Shown here one piece after another: positions 38,501-49,600 of a stretch of DNA of 64,000 nucleotides. The DNA comes from Clostridium_AI sp964409685 (lineage in GTDB: Bacteria; Bacillota; Clostridia; Lachnospirales; Lachnospiraceae): NCBI GenBank assembly GCA_964409685.1, contig CAYPEJ010000002.1:193963-257962 (forward strand), read 5' to 3'. The number at the start of each line of letters is the position of its first letter. The stretch's first letter is position 1. The notes beneath the pieces were generated by a model. The model worked only from the letters and a program-made list of their open reading frames with translations. It was not told the origin of the DNA and ran no database searches. A program made the position numbers and the translations under genes.

Positions 38501-40628
38501 AAAAGGCTATACATTTATGAAGTCCATTAACTGGCCAAGATGGAATGATGTAGGAATGCAGGGAATCGAATCGCCTATTTATAAGGCATTAGGATTTAAA
38601 AGCATTACTTCTGAATACGGGATTCGTATCTTGTTTGACTTGATGCAAGATAGTGAGAAGAAAGTTGTATTACCAGCTAAAGTGGATGCAGAAAAAGTGA
38701 ACCTTGAAACCATATTCTTTACAAGAATGAAACAAGAGCATGTAGAAGAATCCAAAGTAGATAAAAAAGCAGTTGTATCCGTAAGTGTAGAGGAAGATGA
38801 AGTTACAGATATCGTACGCAATGTATTTCATAATGAACTGAAAATGGATAAGAGTAAATTAGGTGGAGATATTCGTTTTGAAGAGTTTGGAGTGGATTCT
38901 ATTGTAATAGCAGAATTAGTTGTACAATTAGAAAAGGAAATACATATGTCTGTAGAACCTTCTGTATTGATTGAATATTCGACTATCAATGAATTAGCAG
39001 CCTACATTCGTAAACAAATGGGAGTTAAATTAGACAAACAACCTGTACTGGAAGAGACTGTATTTACACCGATACAACCAAAAGAAGCAGATAAAAAACA
39101 GACTTCCTTATATTTCAAACAGAAGATACAGGAGAGACAACTGGTTCGAAATAGACAAGCACAACAAGCAACGCAACAAGGAAGCGGAAAGATTGCAGTT
39201 ATTGGAATGGGATGTAACTTCCCTAAGGCAAAAACGAAACAAGAATACTGGAACAATATTGCCAATAAAGTAGACTGTGTTGTAGAGATACCAAAGAGTA
39301 GATGGGATATTGAAAAGTATTACTCACCAGAGCCAAAAGAAGGTAAGAGTATTAGTAAATGGGGAGCAGTAATCGGAGATTATCGTTACTTCGATGCAGA
39401 ATATTTTAAAATAAATGAAAATGATGCAAAACAATATGATCCTCTTATTCGTTTAGTATTAGAAGAAAGCGCGCAAACAATATGCGATGCAGGATATGAG
39501 AAAAAAGAAATCTCAGGAAAAAAAGTAGGTGTATTTATTGGTGCACGTACAGGAGGATTTGCTTCTAAATTAACGGGCTTATCCAAAAACAGTGTTACAG
39601 GAATTGGACAAAATTTCATTGCTGCACATGTTGCACATTTCTTTAATTTGAAAGGACCAAACATGGTAGTGGATAGTGCATGTTCTTCCTCTTTGGTTAG
39701 TTTACATCTTGCGTGTCAAAGCATATTGACAAATGAGTCGGAGATGGCATTGGCAGGTGGTGTTGATGTAATTTACGATGAAAAAACATATGTGCTTATG
39801 AGTGAGGCAAAGGCATTGTCACCAGATGGAAGATGTTACACATTTGATGAAAGAGCAAATGGTTTTGTACCAGGTGAAGGATGTGGAATGGTTCTATTAA
39901 AGCGTTTGGAGAAGGCCATGGAAGATGGAGATCAAATCTATGCAGTGATTGATTCTTCCGCTGTGAACAATGACGGACATACGATGGGAATTACAACACC
40001 AAATCCAGAAGCACAGCACGATGTAATCTTAAATGCATTGGAAAAAGGCAATATCGATGCAAGAAGTATCGGATATGTCGAAACTCATGGAACAGGAACT
40101 ATGATTGGCGACCCAATTGAGCTTAAAGCGTTAACAAAAGTCTTTAAGAAATACACAGAGGAATGTAGTTTTTGTGGAGTGGGTTCGATTAAATCCAATA
40201 TGGGACATTTGATGAGTGCTGCCGGTGTAGCAAGCTTTATCAAAGTAGTACTAGCACTAGAGAATAAATTAATTCCGCCAACCATTCACTGTGAAAGACC
40301 AAATCCAAGATTTGAATTTGATAGTTCCCCATTTTATGTAGCTACTAATTTAAAGGCATGGGAAAAACAGAATGGGGTTCGAAGAGCTGGAATTAGTTCT
40401 TTTGGCTTTGGAGGAACCAATGCGCATGTAATCGTAAGTGAATTTGAAGAGAAAGAGAGTTATCAACCTATTAGAAAATCAAAACAACCTATTGAATTTC
40501 ATAAAAAATATTTGTGGAATGAACCATTGGAAATGGACGAGGGTGAAGAGAAAGAAGAAGCAGTAGAAAATACCATATTGAAAATAGATTTTTCAATGGA
40601 TAAAGACTCAAATCCATTTTTATCATAA
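32523..40628 (+). CDS. Trans-AT PKS polypeptide G: KR-ACP-KS8-DHlike-KR-ACP-KS9
   Basis: The ATG overlaps the previous stop (ATGA) and follows GGAGGGG, so the two genes are translationally coupled. The 2701-residue protein has an N-terminal docking segment (KDGRISKEQGL), KR (about 45-490, no B-type Asp), ACP (Ser540), KS8 (641-1075, Cys809, HGTGT) with a carrier-like insertion (about 1130-1206), a DH-fold region (1338-1590) and a second KR (1600-2070, TGATGGIG, no B-type Asp). ACP (Ser2126) and KS9 (2223-2640, Cys2387, HGTGT) follow. The DH-fold region lacks both HxxxGxxxxP and HPxxxD (the latter reads NHLSVMEA) and is probably dead. KS9 is divergent: NENDAKQYDPLIR replaces the usual SPREAExMDPQER. 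It has no flanking subdomain, only a short FHKKYLW motif before the end. Its module continues with DH-ACP-ACP on polypeptide H. Expected output is two hydroxylated extensions after the amino acid. Confidence 0.93.
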   Translation: MKEKEIEKILLGMKDGRISKEQGLAILKQLRSNTKQSSDIYYFRSTWKQQNREKRNQAFEKVHLLLLDTDEVLYEELCKSGVDVQLGIKGKTYQQIGSLLNSIHISNKKINTIIINSAKKQMDIHNQFVEELPYDVFELLKSILTMKMELNSVVILHDKSLGMQQPCISALSSLAPSMNMLAPELTIKTIQIALEEKYPCEDIIEELTVSYNKNQEVSYQKQGRFIKVEEEITWEQVGEKRWKKNGTYLITGGMGKLGYVLAQYLAKKYHANLILVGRRIKNSQIEEQIQCLERYGAQVAYHSADSASQIEMKRVLEKGKQQFGTINGVFHVAGITSQQDILSKNIEQMKDIIYPKVEGLKVLDTITKEEPLDFFVMYSSTAAVLGDLGICDYGYANKCLSDYAEYRNDLVKEGQRSGFTVAIQWPMWRNGGMHFDAESEKLYFMSSGLQYLEDEDGMHIIEQVLSGQEDQLAVMKGDVEKIRKSILKPIKIEKVEPVVNTVDLKKALRVDLAKLASFILKMDVEEIQYDQNFAEYGFDSLTLKEFADQTNDLLGVTISPTVYFSHSNIESLTSYLLEENKEQIRTHYADTMVKTEENRIEDDKKENIEVENSEIENGKKENEKIESQSVTLKMNDVEESIAVIGMDGIFPQSESLEDFWNNLVTKKELVTEIPRERWDWRKYYSEEKDAPNKTNAKWGAFILDADKFDAEFFHITPREAELIDPQQRLFLQTAWKAIEDAGYNVDELAKASIGVFTGVQFSDYQQLIFSNLKEGKAHIGTGNATTMLANRVSYFMDLTGPSETVDTACSSSLVAINRAVKSILAKECEMAIAGGVSLMISPRTYLGAAKLGVLSPEGKCKTFSKGANGYVKGEGVGAILLKPLSKAIADKDNIYGVIRACKENHGGHANSITAPNSEAQAKLIASAYQACNVKPSEISYIEAHGTGTELGDPIEIEGIKQAFLMLQQNYAEDTLSYNYCGVGSVKTNVGHLEPAAGIVSIIKVLLAMKYKTLPGLKNMETQNPYIKLEHSPLYLVEQTQEWKRLKTKDGEEIPRIAGISSFGFGGSNVHLVLEEYVDEHKAKIDTSKTTTSKEHVIVLSAKDQEQLKVYVKDMIHFVDTQLNTNGNQSYWNQLKQIIADVIHISVDQMGMQDSLDEITTSLYDYDCIAHEMEATFGISMNADELRRLNEIQKIVAYITERKGIAKNLGETISLWDMAYTLHVGRQEMNVRLAFTARTYEELKMKLNQFLNGGAADIYSNAIKGKNIDLEEIEDIEHKSSSEIARLWTLGYKVNWSKIEEKGNRVSIPTYPFKKERYWIGSADRIKVIESEDESTVKNKWLHPFVQENTSEITKFQYSTNRKQCEELLDICKIKNYSVCSNTVLLEIATVISKKILHYTKCKMKHILWYQPMVLDAVEQYDIVLQQDGNIVVCEIRSKDVLYAQVELEEDNSTIGDRMVLEELKADTIRQVSKEAFYQKLAFRYPIQYQVVETAYLGKQSILLSIQPERKEEIFLNHLSVMEAAIQGVLFLEKEINNQAIRLIRKIQMTKFDSNLEDGRYLYISSGEVKFLDCFGQVIGYLKGIETEECLDGEESNIENGTEEDWILQKSFIKDSKVIDSVEGKNIIVIVPEEYQNEELAGNSSVMAFQNYFYFVTVRELMQGTDSLPTGDKVQAYVDLCDLYGTEEALPEQRIEFLQEIIRNMNGEALTLLHITNGLHTFQCTKPSLQGAKIAMLYKMLGAEYKAITARTIDVDAMGSTLQQVLKIALNELSRLEPNSEICYRGMERYIPTMTKSKIETISEKKTSDYQGKTIILTGATGGIGSRIVREYVKQGATHFIFIERTDLPRREQWEAIKNSTHKKQIQKVELLQFLMERGCQVDVYSEGLKNRRALEAFMSTHVKGTIGGVIHCAGVSIETNPAFKSKSMQDIKQTLEPKIDGLVNLFEVVKDRNPQCFVVFSSISAMLPSLAVGASDYALANSYMDYFVEYQNAKGYTFMKSINWPRWNDVGMQGIESPIYKALGFKSITSEYGIRILFDLMQDSEKKVVLPAKVDAEKVNLETIFFTRMKQEHVEESKVDKKAVVSVSVEEDEVTDIVRNVFHNELKMDKSKLGGDIRFEEFGVDSIVIAELVVQLEKEIHMSVEPSVLIEYSTINELAAYIRKQMGVKLDKQPVLEETVFTPIQPKEADKKQTSLYFKQKIQERQLVRNRQAQQATQQGSGKIAVIGMGCNFPKAKTKQEYWNNIANKVDCVVEIPKSRWDIEKYYSPEPKEGKSISKWGAVIGDYRYFDAEYFKINENDAKQYDPLIRLVLEESAQTICDAGYEKKEISGKKVGVFIGARTGGFASKLTGLSKNSVTGIGQNFIAAHVAHFFNLKGPNMVVDSACSSSLVSLHLACQSILTNESEMALAGGVDVIYDEKTYVLMSEAKALSPDGRCYTFDERANGFVPGEGCGMVLLKRLEKAMEDGDQIYAVIDSSAVNNDGHTMGITTPNPEAQHDVILNALEKGNIDARSIGYVETHGTGTMIGDPIELKALTKVFKKYTEECSFCGVGSIKSNMGHLMSAAGVASFIKVVLALENKLIPPTIHCERPNPRFEFDSSPFYVATNLKAWEKQNGVRRAGISSFGFGGTNAHVIVSEFEEKESYQPIRKSKQPIEFHKKYLWNEPLEMDEGEEKEEAVENTILKIDFSMDKDSNPFLS
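32787..32821 (+). other. Terminator-like hairpin inside the coding region of polypeptide G
   Basis: AAAGGGAA-aa-CCTATC pairs with GATAGG-TTCCCTTT across an AGCA loop, with a two-base bulge, and is followed by only four T residues. It lies about 265 bases after the start codon. It could attenuate transcription or be a chance structure. Confidence 0.35.
35910..36140 (+). other. Serine-less carrier-like insertion in the KS8 flanking subdomain
   Basis: Residues about 1130-1206 of polypeptide G interrupt the post-KS linker before the AYTLHVGRQEM block. Helix 1 (LKQIIADVIHI) and the terminal helix (IQKIVAYI) match carrier proteins, but the modified-serine loop is degenerate (ITTSLYDYD) and no DSL motif remains. 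Confidence 0.5.
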
Positions 40629-40639
40629 GGAGAGAGAAT

Positions 40640-43600
40640 ATGGGAAAATCAAATGCAATCGTATTTCATACAATTATTCGATTTGATGACTTTATAGTTC
40701 GAGACCACAGGGTACATGATGTTCGAATTATGCCAGGTGTAACGTTCTTAGATATTATTTATCGTGGTATGGATGTAGCTGGATTCGATGTGAATAATGT
40801 TTATGTCAAAAATATCGTATTCCAAGAACCAATTGCAGTGACAGAAGAGTATGATAAAAAGATTGAAGTTAAGATAGAAAAGCAAGATGCTATTGGGATT
40901 ATTACAGTTCGAAGTTTGAAAATGAAAGGGGATAATATCTTTAGTGAGGAATGGGATAACAACTTATCAGGAGAGCTTCATTTTGGAAATCCAATGCGTG
41001 GAAAAACAGTTGACATCCAATCGTTAAAGGCAAATGCTGATAACATTATGGATATGGATGAAGCATATTCATTCACTAGAAAAGGAAATATTAAGCATTT
41101 TGACTTTATGAAGGTGAATGGAAAAATCTATGAAGGAGAAGGATACATTTTATCCGAACATCAATTAAGTAATATTGCGTTAGAACATTATAAGGAATTT
41201 TATTTACATCCAGCACATATGGATTCATCTACAATTGTGCCAGCGATTTTGCTATTTAAAGATCCGATGTTAAAGGATGCAAATGAACATAATATGCAAC
41301 CGTTTATTCCAATTTTCATGGATTCCTTTTATGCCAATGGCAGAATTACAGAAATGTGTTATGTATTAGTACAGCAGGAACATGTTAAGGTAGCGGGTAC
41401 AAAAGATATTGTTTACATTGACATTGAGATTTACAACGAAGATGGGGAATTACTTGCCTGCATTCAAAGATTGGCAAATAAGAGAATTCGCTCACAGAAT
41501 TTAATTACAAAACTTGAAGTGGTAAATAAATCAGATGAAATGCTTGAAAAAACAGAGAAAAAGCAGGAAGTTGTACCGACAAAGCATCAGTCTTTACAAA
41601 CAAAAGAAGATGTCATTCAATACTTAAAAACAATCGTTGCAAGTGAAATGAATATAGATAGTACATCCATTGAAGAAGAAGTGGGATTTTATGATATGGG
41701 ATTAGAATCTACCAACTTACTTCATGTTGTAAAACGTATCGAAGAGAGCTTGCAAGTACAACTATATCCAACCTTATTATTCGAGTATAGTAATATAAAG
41801 GAATTAGCAGGGTATTTGGATGAGGAATACAAAGATAGTGTGTATGGTGCGTTGATGAATCAAATGCCTGAAACAACAGATGTGGAAGAACAAGCAGGAG
41901 TAGCAGAATTATCGGAAACAGAAACACCAGAACCATCTGTTACAGAATCTTTGTCATTGCTTGAATTAGTGGAAAAAGAGTTAATTTGCATTATTCAAAA
42001 TGTAGTGGAAGATGATACATTTGAGGTTTCTGTAGAAGAAGGATATTATGACCAAGGTTTAGACTCAGGTAATTTAATGGATATTGTAAAAAGGATTGAA
42101 ACTACATTTCAAGTCCAATTGTATCCAACCTTGTTATTTGAGTACAATACAGTTACAGCACTTGCTGAGTATTTAGTAGAAGAATTCCATGAGAAAGTTG
42201 CAGAGAAATACGAAAAGGAAAAAGGGAAAGCTCAGACAAAAACTCAGAATGATGTGAAAATAGAAACTCCAATACAATCCAACGATTCCATCCAAGTAGA
42301 ACATCTAACCCCACAAACTGAATATTCCGACGATGATATTGCTGTAATTGGTTTATGTGGAAAATATCCAGAGGCAGATAACATTGAGGAATTCTGGGAA
42401 AACCTAAAGGCAGGAAAAGATTGTATTACGGAAGTACCAAAAGATCGTTGGGATCACAGCCAATATTATTGTGAAGAAAAAGATATCCTAGGTAAAAGTT
42501 ATAGTAAATGGGGAGGATTTCTTCGAGATGTAGATAAATTTGACCCACTATTTTTCCATATCGCACCAAAGGAAGCTGAGTTTATTGACCCACAAGAGAG
42601 AATTTTTCTTGAAAATGTATACGGAACATTAGAAGATGCAGGCTACACAAAAGAGAAAATTGGTGGAAGAAAAGTTGGTGTATATGTAGGCGTTATGTGG
42701 GGACAGTATCAAATGTTAGAAGGAAATATAGATGGGGTTGCCATATCCCCAATTTCCTTCTATGCATCCATAGCCAATCGAATCTCCTACTACTTTAATT
42801 TGAAAGGTCCAAGTATTGCATTGGATACCATGTGTTCCTCTTCGCTCACAACCATTCATCTAGCATGTGAAAGTATACGAAGTGGTGAATCAGAAATGGC
42901 ACTTGCTGGTGGTGTTAACGTAACTGTTCATCCGAATAAATATATTTTCTTAAGCCAACAGCATTTTGCATCGAGTGAAGGAAAGTGTCGTGCTTTTGGA
43001 GAAGGTGGAGACGGTTATGTATGCGGAGAAGGTGTTGGTTCTGTTCTCTTGAAATCGCTGAAGAAGGCAAAAGCAGATGGAGATAGAATTTATGGAGTGA
43101 TCAAAGCTTCTTCTATCAATGCAGGAGGTAGAAGTAGTGGATTTACTGTACCAAATCAGGCAGCCCAGAGTGATTTAATTGAAGAAACCTTACAGAAGGG
43201 AAATATAGATCCAAGAACCATTTCTTATATTGAAGCACATGGAACAGGAACAGCATTAGGTGATCCAATTGAGATTGCGGCACTCCATAAAGTGTTTAAA
43301 AAGTATACTGCAGATACGGGATTCTGTGCAGTTGGTTCTGTAAAATCCAATATTGGACACTTAGAATCCGCAGCAGGAATCGCATCCTTTACAAAAGCTA
43401 TTTTACAGCTTTATCATAAAAAGCTAGTTCCGACCTTACATGCAAGTGAAACAAACAGAAAAATAGATTTTGATAAAACAGCATTTTATGTAAATCAAAA
43501 GTTGGTTGATTGGAATACAGAATTCGATCAGCCAAGAAGATTGGCAATTAGCTCATTTGGAGCAGGCGGAGCCAATGCACATATGATCTTGGAAGAATAT

Positions 43601-46600
43601 CAAGAGCCAAGAAGTAGTGTCAATAGAGGTAGAACGAATCAGAAATATCCGATTCTAGTATCTGCAAGAGATAAACAGCGATTACAAGATCTAGTGGCAC
43701 AATTGATAGAATATGTACAGAAAAAGAAACAGGAAGAAGAGTATAGTCTAGAAAATATTTCGTATACACTTTGTATTGGAAGAGAAGCCATGCAGGAGAG
43801 AGTCGCTTTTCTAGCTGGTGATATTCAAGAACTATTAGATGGATTATTAAATATTCAGAACGAGCAATATCACAAAGGAAATCTAGTAAGTGGCAATATA
43901 TTTGAAAACCGAAGCGATCGAAAACAACAAGTGGAAGCTGCAATAAAACAAAAGGATGTTGCAACATTAATTCAATTATGGGCAAAAGGAAGTAATGTAC
44001 ATTGGAATACCATTTTCCAAGAAAACACTTATCGAATCGTTAGCTTGCCTACCTACCCATTTGCAAGGGAGCGTTACTGGGTTTCGAATACACATAGCAA
44101 TAAGAAGAGTTATGGAGATGTACCAAGTTTACATCCTTTTATTGATTTAAATGCATCTGATTTTTATGCACAAAAATATAAGAAGACTTTATATGGAAAT
44201 GAACCATATCTATGTGACCATGTGATTAACGGAGACAAAGTACTTCCAGCAGTAGTGTATTTGGAAATGATTCGTGCGTCAGTAGAACAAGCAATGCCAG
44301 CAAACGTAGTAACATCTTTGGAAGAAGTGGTATTACTACAGCCAATTGTAGTGAGAAATGAAGCAGTGGAAGTGTGTATCAAGTTAGTTCCAGAAGATGG
44401 GAAAGTTGCCTTTGAGATTTGTACAGATGATGGAAAATGTATGCATTCAACAGGAAAAGTGGTGTATCGTGCCAATGAAGTAGTAGAGGCTGCATCAGAA
44501 AAATTAGAAAAACTAGAATTTGTACAAGCTAGGGAGCAGGCAGAGCAAGTCATACCAGGGAAAAACATATATACAGAATTCAAAGATGCTGGTTTTCAAT
44601 ATGGTGATTCATTGCGAGCTGTTCAAAATGTTTTTGTAAGCAATGGCGAAGTAATTGCTGAATTAGAGCAGAATGAGGCAATGAAACCATATGAGGCACT
44701 AAAAATTCATCCATCTATTGTGGATTCCTCCCTGCAAGTTGTATCCGTTTTATCGGTATTAAATAATGTACAAAAAGATAAAGTATTTTTACCATATGCA
44801 TTTCAAGAGATTCAGTTACGAAAGGTATGTACGAAAAAGGCATATGTATGGGCAAGAAAGTCAAGTGTTATGCCAAAAGATTCGAATACACTTCATTATG
44901 ATATTACGATCTATGATGCAGAATATGAACCAGCTATCGTGATACGCGGATTTTCATTGCGAAGTGTGAAACAGGAAAATGCGAAGAAAAATATTTTATT
45001 ACAGCCAAGTTGGATAGAGAAACCTTTAGAAGTGACTTCTGTTGGAAAAGATAAGATTCTTCTTCTATTCGATGATAATCGAGACTTGTTCCGTGCAATA
45101 AAAGAACAAGGAAATTATGATAAGGTGATTCGTATTCATTGTGGAATGAATTTTGAACAAGTAGAAGACGGATATGCAATTCAAGCAGATAATGGAGAAG
45201 ATTTTAGAAAAGTACTAAAAGACTTACAAGAAAGAAACATAAAAGTAGAGCACATTTTATGGAATCAGAATCCATTCCAACAGGAACAAAGGGAGGAAGT
45301 ATCTACAAACGAATGGAACCAACGATTCCTTTCCATATTAGATATCTTACAATCTTTGATGAGGACAAAAATGGCAAAAGGTGTGTCCTGCATCTATTTA
45401 GCTCATATGCAAGAAAATATGGATGCTATGAAGCGAGCAGTTGCTGCCATTTGCAAAACATTGCAATTTGAAAATAAAAATATGGATTTTCGTTATGTAG
45501 AGATTGAAGATTCCATTGTAGAACATGTTTCTCAGATTTTAAATGAATATGGTCAAAAAGAGGATATCGAGATTCGATACAACAATAAGAAACGTTATGT
45601 TCGTACATTAGAAGAACTTCCAGTAGTAGAGCAAGAACAAGAATTCAAAGAGATAAAGGAAGATGGAGTCTATATCATAACAGGCGGTGCAGGTGGTTTA
45701 GGAAAAATATTTGCAGAATACCTAGCGCATACAAGTGCATGCAATATTATATTAACAGGGCGTTCCAAAGAAAATGAGAAGATAACCAGTTTCTTAAAGA
45801 ACATCAATGCTACAGGAAAGGCAAATGTATCCTATCTGCCAGCGGATGTGACAGACTATGAAAGCGTGTGTCAGTTGGTTCAAAAAAGTAAAGAAAAATT
45901 TGGAAGAATCAATGGCTTGATACATAGTGCGGGAGTGCTAAAAGACTCTATGATGATTCGAAAAGAACCAAATGATGCAAGAGCAGTTTTGCAACCTAAG
46001 ATATGTGGTTCCGTATATTTGGATCGAGCTACAAAAGACGAACCATTAGACTTTTTTGTTCTATTTTCATCCAATGCAGCCATTACAGGAAACATGGGAC
46101 AAAGTGACTATGCATTTGGAAATGCATTTATGGACGAGTTCGTAGAATGGAGAAAGAAACAGAACAGAGTAGGAAAATCCATTTCCATCAACTGGCCATT
46201 GTGGAAAGATGGTGGTATGCATATTGACACAAAAATGGTTCAAGAAATGGAAAAGGCAACTGGGGTAAGTCCATTAGAAAAAGAAGCGGGAATTGATGCA
46301 TTTGTAACTGCATTGCAGAATGGATATTCTAGAATGGTTGTATTTTATGGAGATGTAAACCGCATTCGAACTGCAATTGGTTTAAGTAGTTCTGGTACAA
46401 AACATGTAGAAGTAAAACAAGAAAGTGTACAGAGTAGTGCAAGTGTCGAAGATAGAAAGATATTGCAGATAAAAACCGTGAAATATTTAAAAGAAATGCT
46501 TGGAAAAGAGATTGGATTAGAGGCATCAAAGATTCATGAATTAGAACCATTGGAGATGTATGGGATTGATTCAGTTCGAATTTTAAGCCTAACAAAATCT

Positions 46601-49600
46601 CTGGAGAGAGATTTTGGTGAACTATCCAAAACTCTATTTTTCGAATATCAGACTATAAAAGAATTAAGTGAATATTTATTAGAAAATCACATCGAACAAC
46701 TAAGCAAGATGTTCCAATTAGAACCAGCTCAAAGTACTAAGAGTGTACCAGAAGAAACAAAACAATCCAATCAAGTGACAGAACAAAAGCTTCGTTCCAT
46801 TCTTACTAGAAAAGGAACACAACAAGAAAAGAAAATAGCGAATAGCAATGGGGATGTTGCGATTATTGGATTAAGTGGAATGTATCCAGAGGCAGATAAT
46901 TTGGAGCAGTTTTGGATGAACCTAAAAAATAGTGTGGATTGTATTGTAGAGATTCCAGAAGAACGTTGGGACCATAGTAAATTTTATGATCCAGACAAGA
47001 AGAAACAAGGAAAGACATATGCGAAGTGGGGCGGATTCTTGAAAGACTATAAATCCTTTGACCCAATGTTCTTTCATATAAGTCCAATTGAAGCGGAATT
47101 TACTGATCCACAGGAACGCTTATTCTTACAAACTGCTTGGAGTGCAGTAGAAGATGCAGCATATACCAAGAAAGAATTAAGCAAATATAAAGTGGGTGTA
47201 TATGTAGGTGTTATGTCAGGACAGTATCAATTTTATGGAGTAGAGGAATCTCAAAATGAGAACGGAATGGCACTTAGTTCCTCCTATTCCTCAATTGCAA
47301 ATAGAGTTTCATACACCCTAAATCTACACGGACCAAGCTTGGCAGTCGATACGATGTGTTCTTCCTCAATTACAGCAATTAAAATGGCACTACTTAGCAT
47401 TTTAGGTGACGAATGTGACATGGCAATTGCAGGCGGTGTAAATCTAAATTTACATCCAAATAAATACATTCAATTGGCACAAGGAAAGTTCGCATCAACA
47501 GATGGCAGATGTAGAAGTTTTGGAGAAGGTGGAGACGGCTATGTACCAGGAGAAGGTGTTGGTGCGGTTGTATTAAAAAGGCTCGATCAGGCAATCGAAC
47601 ATGGTGACCATATCTATGGAGTGATTAAGGGATGTTCGATTAATCATGGAGGAAAGACCAATGGATATTCTGTACCGAATCCAAATGCACAATCAGATGT
47701 TATCGAAGAAGCATTAGAACAAGCACAGATTGATGCAAGAACGGTGAACTATATAGAAGCACATGGAACGGGAACTTCACTAGGAGATCCAATCGAGATA
47801 ACAGGATTGAAGAAGGCATTTTCAAAATACACTAACGATACACAATTCTGTTCCATAGGTTCTTTGAAATCCAATATAGGTCATTTAGAATCAGCAGCAG
47901 GAATTGCTTCCATTACAAAGGTACTTTTACAAATGAAATACGGAAAACTAGTTCCTTCTCTACATTCGAAGATAAGTAATCCGAATATTGACTTTGAACA
48001 TTCACCATTTTATATACAACATGACCTAGAAGACTGGAAACCAGTTATATTAGAGGAAGACGGAGTGGAAGTGGTTTATCCAAGAAGAGCGGGAATAAGC
48101 TGTTTTGGAGCAGGTGGTTCCAATGGACATATTATATTAGAAGAATATGTTCAAGATGCAGAAATCAAAAAAGGCACTACTACAAATGATAAGCAATTAT
48201 TCCTTTTATCAGCAAGAAGTCAAGAAGCACTATTACAGTATGCAGAAAAAATGGTAGGGTTTATCAAACAAGTAAATTGGAAGGAAGAATCCTTTGAACA
48301 GTTCCTTTATACATTACAAGTAGGTCGAGAATCCTTTGAAGAGAGACTTGCAATCGTTAGTTCCAGTGTAGATGAGTTATTAAGTGTACTAGAACAATTT
48401 ATCAAAGGAAACAAGGAGATAGAAGTACTTTTCACTGGAAATGAAAGTACAAAACAGAAATACGCCTTCTTAATTGATGAAGAATATCAAGACCTAATTA
48501 TCACAAAAGCAATGGAAGAAAAGAATTGTGAGAAACTGGCGAAGTTCTGGGTAAATGGAATGGATTTCGATTGGGACAAGTTATATGTGGGACAGAAGAG
48601 AAACAAAATGTCATTGCCAACCTATCCATTTGCAAAAGAAGAATATTGGGTGCCATTGAAGAAGGGAGAAAAGAAGCGTTCCAATACAGAGAAAAGTGTA
48701 TCCGTCCTTCATCCGATGTTAGATGCCAATCAATCTACCCTTTATGATGTGAAGTTTACCAAGCATCTAGACTATCAACAGTACTATTTAAATGAGCATC
48801 GTGTAAATGGAAAGAAAGTGTTGCCAGCAGTTGCATATTTAGAGATGGCGAGAGCAGCAGGAACGATTGCATTAGAAAAACCAGTTACGACAGTTCAAGG
48901 GGTAAGATGGATTCACGCAATTGAAGAAGAGAAGGTTGAAGATATATCTATAAACTTTGAAGTAAATGAAGACAACATAGAATTCTTGGTGAAGGCAGAC
49001 GAAGGGCAAGAAATTGTATTTGCCAAAGGAAGTGTTGGAACAGAGACACCGATACAAGAGACCATTTCTATAAAAGAAAAGATGGCGCAATGCATTTATC
49101 GAGAATCAAAAGAAACGTTCTATCGTCGGTTTGGAGAAGGAAGCATTGAATACGGAAGACATTTTCAATGTATGGACGAAGTGGTATATACAGAGGATTG
49201 GGCAGTTGGAAAAATAACAATTCCAAAAGATATCTTGGTTCAAGATGCCTATGTATTACATCCATGTGTGCTAGATGTGGCATTACAAAGTATAGCATGT
49301 TTACTAGGAAATGAAGGTGGGTATGTACCAGCAGGAGTTGAGTCAGTAGTGCTTCATAAGCAAGACATTTCAGAAGCAATGTATTTATACACAGTAAAAG
49401 AAAACATCCTGAATACATCTCAAGAAGTATGCTTTTCTTGCTATATTGTTTCAGAAGATGGCGCTGTGCTGGTATCACTTCAACAAGTTATTATGAAAAA
49501 GATAGCCAATAGGGTGTTGCAGACGAAACAAGATAGTCTATTAGCCAGTCTCTTAGCGGATGTTGTATCGAAAAAGATAAGTGTAGAAGAAACAGAAAAA

